The position numbers and the translations under genes are program-made. Below the pieces are notes generated by a model, which was not told the DNA's origin, ran no database searches, and saw only the letters and a list, made by a program, of their open reading frames with translations. Shown piece by piece: positions 6,966 through 12,151 of a stretch of DNA of 12,553 nucleotides (position 1 is its first letter; each line of letters begins with the position of its first letter). Source of the DNA: JBBQVO01 sp038211505 (GTDB lineage Bacteria > Chloroflexota > Dehalococcoidia > DSTF01 > JACRBR01); contig JBBQVO010000096.1 in NCBI GenBank assembly GCA_038211505.1, positions 1-12,553 on the forward strand, read 5' to 3'.

Positions 6966-6978
6966 TTCATCACAGAGT

Positions 6979-7010
6979 TTTCATCAGTCGGCGCCTCACC
7001 GCCGATGAAA
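6979..7010. repeat. Interrupted inverted repeat
   Basis: TTTCATC (6979-6985) pairs with GATGAAA (7004-7010), and GGCG (6990-6993) with CGCC (7000-7003), leaving AGTC as a one-sided bulge and CCTCAC as loop. Possible second terminator or part of a dispersed element. Confidence 0.35.
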
Positions 7011-7046
7011 CGGACTGTCTTGACGGCCGAACGACCTAACCCCAGC

Positions 7047-7067
7047 CCCTTCCCGACGCGGGAAGGG
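7047..7067. repeat. REP-like palindrome with CCTAACCCC arm
   Basis: CCCTTCCCG (7047-7055) and CGGGAAGGG (7059-7067) are a perfect 9-bp palindrome around ACG, preceded by CCTAACCCCAGCC from 7035. C-rich CCTAACCCC...CCCTTCCC...GGGAAGGG units are a recurring intergenic repeat style in many GC-rich bacterial genomes, and their reverse-strand translations give the typical spurious peptide LPASGRGWG, as here. Only one copy lies in this window, so the repeat status is inferred. Confidence 0.5.
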
Positions 7068-7147
7068 AGTTCGATTCGGTCTGGCTATCGGCTTTGACGC
7101 CATTTTCAGGGCAGACGCGGCGGATTCGGAGTGTGCCCGCTCTGGCT

Positions 7148-7164
7148 CCGTCGTGCGACGACGG
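7148..7164. repeat. Perfect 7-bp hairpin near the nuoF 3' end
   Basis: CCGTCGT (7148-7154) and ACGACGG (7158-7164) pair perfectly around GCG. On the minus strand it lies about 70 bases downstream of the nuoF stop and could be its terminator, although no T-run follows on that strand. Confidence 0.35.
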
Positions 7165-7209
7165 CAGCAGGGATCGAAGACGCGAGTCTGATTCGCATCT
7201 CCCGCAAAC

Positions 7210-7233
7210 CTCTGTGCCTCTGTGTCTCTGTGG
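7210..7233. repeat. Three tandem octamers CTCTGTGN
   Basis: CTCTGTGC, CTCTGTGT and CTCTGTGG follow one another without a gap at 7210-7217, 7218-7225 and 7226-7233. Only the eighth base differs. On the other strand this reads CCACAGAGACACAGAGGCAC, a wording seen as a dispersed intergenic repeat in several bacterial phyla (from memory). It ends two bases short of the nuoF stop codon. Confidence 0.7.
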
Positions 7234-7235
7234 CG

Positions 7236-9128
7236 CTAGCCGCCGGCGCGGGCGACGTCGGCGGTGGCGATAACGCGCAATGGGATCGCGTCCTGGAATT
7301 TGTCTTCGATGACCACGTCGTCCGGCGCGATCTCTTTGCAGGCGTGACAGCGGATGCACTTCGTGTCGTCGATGCGCCAGGCGCCGTTCTCTTGCACGAT
7401 CGCGTCCGTCGGGCAGATTGCGGCCGCTTCCGCGATCGCTGGCGACTGGTTCGCGACGCGATAGCGGATCAGCCCGTCGCAGACTTTGGCCGGGCAGCGA
7501 TGCTCGATGGCGTGCGCGTCGTACTCCTCGCGGAAGAAGCGTATCGTATTGTTGATGATCACCGGCGAGAGCTGGCCGTGGAAGCAGTTCGAGTTCTGCA
7601 TCGACGCCGCGAGCGAGGTGATGCGGTTCGGATCTTCGTTCTCGGCCTCGCCGCGCGATGTGCGCTCGAGGATCTCGACCATCCGCTGGTTGCCGCCGCG
7701 GCATGTCGTGCAGCGGCCGCATGACTCATCTTCGACGAAGCGCGAGAACATTACGTTGAGATCGATCACGCACGCCGTATCGTCGACGAAAACGAGGCCA
7801 CCGCCGCCCATGCCGGCGCCGAGCGGGCGAAACGGCTCCGGTTCGAGCGGCAGTTCGCCGGCGACCGCGGCGGGCAGCAGCCCCGACAGCGGCCCGCCTT
7901 GCTGTAGCGCCTTGAACGGACGTCCGTCCTTGATACCACTGACAGCGGCAAGCACGGCGTTGACGGTGACGCCAAAGGGCACTTCGATGCAGCCGGTCTT
8001 TGCCGACGCGCCGGAGATCGTGAACATCTTGGTGCCGCGATTGATCTCCGTGCCGACGTTGCTGAACTCGTCGGGCGTGACGCGCAGCAGCGTCGTCACA
8101 GACGCGTACGTCTCGACGTTGTTGACGTTCGTCGGCTTGCCGAGGACGCCGCTGGCGGCCGGGAACGGCGGCTTGATGCGCGGCATGCCGCGCTCGTCAT
8201 TTACGGACGAGATCAGGCCCGTCTCGTCACCGCAGACGTAGGCGCCGGCGCCGCGCACGACTTCGGCGTCAAACTTCACGCCGAGGCCGAAGGCGTTGTC
8301 GCCGAGAATTCCACGCGCGCGGCATTCGTCGAGCGCGCGCCGCATGCGCTCGATCGCCAGCGGATATTCGTCGCGGATGTAGATCCAGCCGTAGGTCGCG
8401 CCGGTCGCGTGGGCGCCGATTAGCAGGCCCTCGATCAGCATGTGCGGATCGCTCTCCATCACGACGCGGTTCACCCACGCGCCAGGGTCGCCTTCGTCGG
8501 CGTTGCAGACGAGATACTTCGGCTCCGCCTTCGCGTCTTTGAGGAAGCTCCACTTCATGCCGGTCGAGAAGAAGGAGCCGGAGTGACCGCGCAGCGTCGA
8601 TCCCTTGACGACGTTGATCAGCGTGTCGCGATCGAGCTTCGTCGCTTCGACGAACTGCTTGTAGCCGTCGCGCGCGATGTAGTGGTCGATGTTGTCCGGA
8701 TCGATGACCCCGCAGTTGTACATCAGCCAGCGCGTCTGGATGGCGGCCCAATCGAGGCTCTCGAGCGCCGGCACGCCGTCGGCGCGGCCGGCGAGGACCG
8801 CGATCGCGAATTCCTTCGCGACACCGCTGGCAGCGGCCGAGGCGAACGCCTCGGCGCGATCGGAGGTCACGTGGCCGTAGAGGATGTGCTGGCCGTCCGG
8901 CTTGCGCACTTCGACGACAGGCTCGGCCCAGGCGTAGCCGGCGTCGCCCGTCTGCATTACGTCGAAACTGCCCGCGGCCGCGAGCTTCGTCAGAGCGTCG
9001 AACGTCTCGCGCGCGCCCGCGGCGATCGAGGACGTGTTCATCGAGACGATGAACAGCGGTCGCGGCGGCTTCTCGACTTTGGCCCAGATCTCGTTCGCCG
9101 CTGCGCGCATCTCGTCGTACGTCGCCAT
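7236..9128 (-). CDS. nuoF: NuoF/HoxF-like flavoprotein with two Fe-S sites lost
   Basis: 630 residues, second gene of a nuoE-nuoF operon. In this family the subunit binds FMN and NAD(P)H and passes electrons through Fe-S clusters. Order: thioredoxin-like [2Fe-2S] domain (about 22-100); NuoF FMN/NADH core (about 165-345) with KYLVCNADEGDPGAW (204-218), RGAGAYVCGDET (292-303) and GKPTNVNNVET (330-340); SLBB region (about 365-410); NuoF [4Fe-4S] cluster ligands Cys470, Cys473, Cys476, Cys515; CPAKVC (545-550); and a two-motif ferredoxin tail (560-605). Oddities: the N-terminal domain has Ser29, Ser34, Asp62 and Ala66 where cysteines belong. Ferredoxin motif 1 keeps only Cys572, and motif 2 keeps Cys591, Cys594 and Cys597 but has Ala601. 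The usual glycine loop GRGGAGFPTG reads GHSGSFFSTG (181-190). The result is a flavoprotein with fewer clusters than HydB/HndC-type relatives. Start ATG lies 3 bases after the nuoE stop. Exact role is unknown. Confidence 0.88.
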   Translation of the reverse strand: MATYDEMRAAANEIWAKVEKPPRPLFIVSMNTSSIAAGARETFDALTKLAAAGSFDVMQTGDAGYAWAEPVVEVRKPDGQHILYGHVTSDRAEAFASAAASGVAKEFAIAVLAGRADGVPALESLDWAAIQTRWLMYNCGVIDPDNIDHYIARDGYKQFVEATKLDRDTLINVVKGSTLRGHSGSFFSTGMKWSFLKDAKAEPKYLVCNADEGDPGAWVNRVVMESDPHMLIEGLLIGAHATGATYGWIYIRDEYPLAIERMRRALDECRARGILGDNAFGLGVKFDAEVVRGAGAYVCGDETGLISSVNDERGMPRIKPPFPAASGVLGKPTNVNNVETYASVTTLLRVTPDEFSNVGTEINRGTKMFTISGASAKTGCIEVPFGVTVNAVLAAVSGIKDGRPFKALQQGGPLSGLLPAAVAGELPLEPEPFRPLGAGMGGGGLVFVDDTACVIDLNVMFSRFVEDESCGRCTTCRGGNQRMVEILERTSRGEAENEDPNRITSLAASMQNSNCFHGQLSPVIINNTIRFFREEYDAHAIEHRCPAKVCDGLIRYRVANQSPAIAEAAAICPTDAIVQENGAWRIDDTKCIRCHACKEIAPDDVVIEDKFQDAIPLRVIATADVARAGG

Positions 9129-9131
9129 CGC

Positions 9132-9746
9132 CTACTTCTTCCCGCGCTTGCGTGATCGCGCGCTCGCATTCGCCGGCGGCGTCGTACTGACGCTCGCCGT
9201 CGGCGTCGTGTTGGCGTTCGTGCTGGCTTCGACGGGCGCGGTCGGGACGGCGGGTTGCGCTGGAGTTCCGCCGGACCCCGGCGACTTCAGTTCGCGGATA
9301 AGCGCGGCTGTCGACGATGCCGTCAGCGGGCCGACGACGTTGCCGTTGACCCAGATCTGCGCGGCGTACTCGCAGGTGCCGTTGCACTGCGCGAGGTGCA
9401 GCCCGAGTTTGTTGTCGTCGGTGTGGCCGCCCATGCCGACGCCGAGTTCGTGCTCGAGGATCTTGCGCACGCCTTCGCTGCCCTTGAGGCGGCAGGCGGG
9501 GCCGCTGCACCAGCCGATCAAGGTCTCGGGCGGTGGCGTCAGGCGGAACTCGCTGTAGAACGTCGCCGCGCCGTAGACGCGCGCCTCGCTCAGCCGCAGC
9601 TGCCGCGCGACCACGCGCATCGCCATCTTCGGCACGTAGCCGTAGCGATGCTGCACGACGTGCAGCGCGCCGAGCAGGTCGCCGTCGGCCGGCTTGAATT
9701 CGCGTATCAGGTGCTGGATTTCGAGCGTAGCTTCGTTGTCGAGCAT
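9132..9746 (-). CDS. nuoE: NuoE/HoxE-like [2Fe-2S] subunit with low-complexity tail
   Basis: 204 residues, first gene of the nuoE-nuoF pair. N-terminal helical domain (1-70) has LGALHVVQHRYGYVP (26-40), typical of the NuoE/HoxE/HndA family. The thioredoxin-like domain carries the four [2Fe-2S] ligands Cys80, Cys85, Cys121 and Cys125 (C-x4-C and C-x3-C), all intact. In the family this subunit accompanies the NuoF flavoprotein in NADH dehydrogenases, NAD-linked hydrogenases and formate dehydrogenases. Residues 154-204 are a Pro/Ala/Thr/Ser-rich tail ending in RSRKRGKK, beyond the usual family end. The codons for that basic end (GGGAAGAAG) also sit where a Shine-Dalgarno for nuoF would be. Start ATG 9746-9744 is preceded by GGAG four bases upstream. 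Promoter at 9785-9813. Confidence 0.9.
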   Translation of the reverse strand: MLDNEATLEIQHLIREFKPADGDLLGALHVVQHRYGYVPKMAMRVVARQLRLSEARVYGAATFYSEFRLTPPPETLIGWCSGPACRLKGSEGVRKILEHELGVGMGGHTDDNKLGLHLAQCNGTCEYAAQIWVNGNVVGPLTASSTAALIRELKSPGSGGTPAQPAVPTAPVEASTNANTTPTASVSTTPPANASARSRKRGKK

Positions 9747-9784
9747 GCGGCTCCGTACAATGCGCTCAGATTGTGCGTTGTTTC

Positions 9785-9813
9785 ACTATAGGTGAGGCTC
9801 CAGAAGCAGACAA
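9785..9813 (-). promoter_or_regulatory. Sigma70-type promoter for nuoE-nuoF
   Basis: On the minus strand TTGTCT (complement of 9808-9813), an exact 17-bp spacer, then TATAGT (complement of 9785-9790). Predicted start near 9778, leaving a leader of about 32 bases before the nuoE ATG. It is the clearest two-box promoter in the window. Confidence 0.7.
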
Positions 9814-9842
9814 GATCGCCGTGGCCTCAGATAGAACTCCAC

Positions 9843-9851
9843 TGCTAACGT
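9843..9851 (+). promoter_or_regulatory. Extended -10 upstream of the frameshifted gene
   Basis: TGCTAACGT: TGC plus hexamer TAACGT (9846-9851), 36 bases before the ATG at 9888. Matches the TGnTAnnnT form seen at other starts in the window. No good -35 was found. Confidence 0.4.
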
Positions 9852-9887
9852 ACCCACCGGCGATCCGCCATGATTGACGGAGCGAGA

Positions 9888-10573
9888 ATGGAAAACAACG
9901 CGTCGACTGTTGTACGCCTCGCAGCGCTCGCTTGTGTGATCGTCGCTCTCCTGATGGCTGCCGTCTTCACCGTCGCGTTCGGAGGCCGTGACAAAGCTCC
10001 GTCGGGGGCGTTGTCGGCGGTCCGTTCGTCGCGCTTACAGTCCGATCCGCCGACAGGACGAGAGAAGTCGCCGGTCGAGTCAACGCCGCTACCCTCGCGG
10101 CGACCACGTACGAACCCCGCACCCCGATTGGCGAGGGAACTCCGTCACCCGGGTCAGGTCCGTGCCGCAACGCTACTGCGGAGGTCGTTCCACCTAGCTC
10201 GATTGGTCGCTCGTACCATGACGGAGACATCCTGGACTTCAACATTCGGTACAGCGCTCCCGGATGCACCCAAGTCAGTGCGGTGTTCCACGGCCATCAC
10301 GCCGCCGGCTCACCGTGGTATCAATTCGTGTGTCAGACGTTGACGTGTTCGGATCGCGTGCCGAGCATGTTCATCTTCAGCAACCAGGCCCAACTGTGGC
10401 CAGAGGGCGGAACCGCAACGCTCGTTGCGGGCACGGGTCAGGGCAATTTCAATCGCCTCGGCCAGGTTCCCACTCTCGAAGGCTTTACTCTGTGTGAAGT
10501 TGAACTCTCGTTCAACGACGGACGATTCGGCGGTTCAAACGTCGTTGTGAATTTTTTCGGGCCATGTCCGTAG
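9888..10573 (+). pseudogene. Membrane-anchored protein of unknown function, apparent one-base frameshift
   Basis: The ATG at 9888 follows GGAG (9879-9882) at five bases. It opens a frame with one transmembrane or signal segment (about residues 8-31, with LAALACVIVALLMAAVF), then linker. That frame later becomes an arginine-rich non-protein-like read-through (to 10343). A second frame, offset by one base, is open from 9992 to TAG at 10571-10573 without any early start codon. It encodes a plausible extracellular part containing SSIGRSYHDGDILDFNIRY and PWYQFVCQTLTC, ending in VVVNFFGPCP, with six cysteines that could form three disulfides. The total of 686 bases is one short of a whole number of codons, as expected for a single lost base. 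The GGGGG run at 10004-10008 is the likeliest site; joining there gives about 228 residues. I do not recognise the family. A sequencing error would give the same picture. Confidence 0.6.
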
Positions 10574-10829
10574 TCAGGCCGAGCACCGGAGTGCTTACGC
10601 CGCCGTTGGCGATTGCGCTGCGCTCCGCCCGATCTTCCACCACGAAGCGGGCGACTTCTTGGCCCACCTTGATCGGTAGTGTTGGCATCGCCAGCAAAGA
10701 CACGCGGTCCCGGCAGAGAATGAAAGTCGCGGGCGGCGTCTGGGCTCTTCGCGGCGAGTCGGCGACGGGCACATCGAGCCACGCCCAACGCACCGTTTCG
10801 CGATTTCCGCCTAAGCTGCGGAATGACAT
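10512..10829 (-). CDS. Doubtful small hypothetical protein
   Basis: A 105-residue frame from ATG 10829-10827. The middle part (about 35-80, with FILCRDRVSLLAMP and EVARFVVEDR) looks protein-like, and its codons favour G/C at the third position. Against it: no Shine-Dalgarno, a basic nonsense-like C-terminus, and a 62-base overlap with the 3' end of the opposite gene. It could be the remnant of a degraded gene or chance. No family recognised. Confidence 0.2.
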   Translation of the reverse strand: MSFRSLGGNRETVRWAWLDVPVADSPRRAQTPPATFILCRDRVSLLAMPTLPIKVGQEVARFVVEDRAERSAIANGGVSTPVLGLTTDMARKNSQRRLNRRIVRR

Positions 10830-10945
10830 GCGTATTGGGGCGCCGCGTCATCGTGATCGCGGCCGAGCGTTAGTGTTGTCCCTAACGGGTGCGCGCAAGG
10901 CGATCGGGTATCCTGCCGTGTCACGGAACACAAGGAGCTTTTCGC
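10574..10945. other. Gap between the frameshifted gene and gmd
   Basis: 372 bases without a firm gene. A small hairpin (AGCAC 10582-10586, loop CGGA, GTGCT 10591-10595) follows the stop at 10573. A minus-strand frame over 10512-10829 has somewhat protein-like composition (listed separately, low confidence). The last 40 bases hold the gmd -10 and ribosome site. No riboswitch or RNA gene was recognised. Confidence 0.6.
10909..10937 (+). promoter_or_regulatory. -10 and ribosome binding site of gmd
   Basis: TATCCT (10909-10914) is a reasonable -10. AAGGAG (10932-10937) lies eight bases before the ATG at 10946 and decides that start over the longer open frame. No clear -35. Confidence 0.5.
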
Positions 10946-11953
10946 ATGGTACGTGCTCTTATCACCGGCATCACGGGTCAGGACGGTCAGTATCTGTCGG
11001 AGTACCTGCTCTCGAAAGGGTACGAAGTTCACGGGCTGATCCGCGGACAGGCGAATCCGAAACGGGCGATCATCGAGCGGGTGCTGCCGGATGTGAAGAT
11101 CGTCGACGGCGATCTCCTCGACCAGGCGTCGTTGATGAACGTGGTGCAGAAGGTGAGGCCCGATGAGGTGTACAACCTCGCGGCGATCAGCTTCGTGATG
11201 TTGTCGTGGAGCCAGCCGGAGCTGACGGGCGAGATCACGGGGATGGGCGCGCTCCGGATGCTGGAGGCGATCCGGCTAAGCACCGGGGCATCGGGATCGC
11301 GATCGAAGTCGGGCGAAGGCATCAAGTTCTACCAGGCATCGAGCAGCGAAATGTTCGGCAAAGTGCGGGAGACGCCGCAGACCGAGCAGACGCCGTTTCA
11401 TCCGCGCAGTCCATACGGCGTCGCGAAGGCGTACGCGCACTACATCACGGTGAACTATCGCGAGAGCTACAACATCTACGCATGCGGCGGCATCCTCTTC
11501 AATCACGGATCGCCGCGCCGCGGGCCGGAGTTCGTCGAGCGGAAGATCGCTATAGCCGCGGCGCGCATCAAGCTCGGCATGCAGAAAGAGTTGCTGCTCG
11601 GCAATCTCGAGCCGCGGCGCGACTGGGGCTTCGCCGGCGACTACGTGCGCGCCATGCATCTGATGTTGCAGCAGCCGGAGGCGGACGACTACGTGATCGG
11701 CAGCGGTGAGACGCACCAGATCAAGGAGTGCGCTGAGGTCGCGTTCTCCCATCTCGGACTCAATTGGGAAGACTACGTGCGCACGGATCCGCAGTTCATG
11801 CGGCCGGCGGAGGTCGATCTCTTGATCGCCGATCCGTCGAAGGCACGCAAGAAGCTCGGTTGGGTGCCCAAGGTGTCGTTCAAGGAACTGATCGAGATGA
11901 TGGTCGACGCCGATCTCGTCGCGGAATCGAAACTGCAAGCGGCATCCGCGTAA
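10946..11953 (+). CDS. gmd: GDP-mannose 4,6-dehydratase
   Basis: 335 residues, an extended short-chain dehydrogenase. Gmd makes GDP-4-keto-6-deoxy-D-mannose, the precursor of GDP-fucose, GDP-rhamnose and related sugars for surface glycans. Seen: Rossmann motif GITGQDG (8-14); VYNLAA (75-80); FYQASSSEMFG (128-138) with Ser133 and Glu135 at the catalytic Thr/Glu positions; SPYGVAK (155-161) with Tyr157 and Lys161; ITVNYRESY (167-175) and ILFNHGSPRRG (183-193), both nearly identical to well-known Gmd; and FMRPAEVDLL (284-293). Oddities: the usual Arg-Arg after strand 2, which helps hold the NADP phosphate, is Arg33-Gly34. A Ser/Gly-rich insert fills 111-125. It also lacks the extra loop that makes E. 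coli Gmd about 373 residues. No GDP-fucose synthase or other partner is visible beside it. Confidence 0.93.
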   Translation: MVRALITGITGQDGQYLSEYLLSKGYEVHGLIRGQANPKRAIIERVLPDVKIVDGDLLDQASLMNVVQKVRPDEVYNLAAISFVMLSWSQPELTGEITGMGALRMLEAIRLSTGASGSRSKSGEGIKFYQASSSEMFGKVRETPQTEQTPFHPRSPYGVAKAYAHYITVNYRESYNIYACGGILFNHGSPRRGPEFVERKIAIAAARIKLGMQKELLLGNLEPRRDWGFAGDYVRAMHLMLQQPEADDYVIGSGETHQIKECAEVAFSHLGLNWEDYVRTDPQFMRPAEVDLLIADPSKARKKLGWVPKVSFKELIEMMVDADLVAESKLQAASA

Positions 11954-11972
11954 GACCACAGAGCGGCGGTAC

Positions 11973-12010
11973 TGGCTCAGTTTGATCTTGACGGGCTGAC
12001 AAACCAGCCA
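11973..12010. repeat. Imperfect inverted repeat downstream of gmd
   Basis: TGGCT (11973-11977) pairs with AGCCA (12006-12010) and GTTTG (11980-11984) with CAAAC (12000-12004), with a small internal loop. An alternative stem is GGCTG (11994-11998) with CAGCC (12005-12009). It may terminate gmd, 20 bases after its stop, though it lacks a T-run. The rest of 11954-12151 holds no recognisable gene. Confidence 0.3.
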
Positions 12011-12151
12011 TGCACTTCATGCAACTACAACTTCTGCCGTCACCACACCAGACGTTGAAGGCCGGGAACGACCCCGCCCGCAATGGCAACAGGGAGCGCC
12101 ACCTACCTGCGGTCGCTCACCCAGCTCGCGGAACTACCGGACTGAGACATC

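Larger units (their letters stand above)
6922..7235. other. Gene-free, inverted-repeat-rich gap between fmt and nuoF
   Basis: A 314-base space between two convergent genes. No reading frame here looks like a protein. It holds four separate inverted repeats (6947-6965, 6979-7010, 7047-7067, 7148-7164) and a triple octamer (7210-7233), each listed separately. Some will serve as terminators for fmt and nuoF; the 7047-7067 palindrome and the octamer look like dispersed intergenic repeats. Confidence 0.7.

Noticed and set aside
7064..7080. GTTCGATTC resembling a tRNA T-loop
   Set aside because: No complementary T-stem around the loop and no acceptor, D or anticodon arms nearby.
8269..9510. Long minus-strand open frame (413 codons) overlapping nuoF and nuoE in another frame
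   Set aside because: Arg-rich, low-diversity translation typical of a shadow frame in GC-rich DNA; the overlapping nuoE/nuoF frames carry all the conserved motifs.
10889..10945. Longer start for gmd
   Set aside because: The extra 19 residues are not Gmd-like; AAGGAG precedes ATG 10946, where the Rossmann strand begins.
12001..12089. Minus-strand frame with a CxCxxC peptide (SCSCMKC) downstream of gmd
   Set aside because: Too short, no ribosome site, and the cysteines come from the repeated GCATGAAGTGCATGG-like DNA rather than a recognisable zinc or Fe-S domain.
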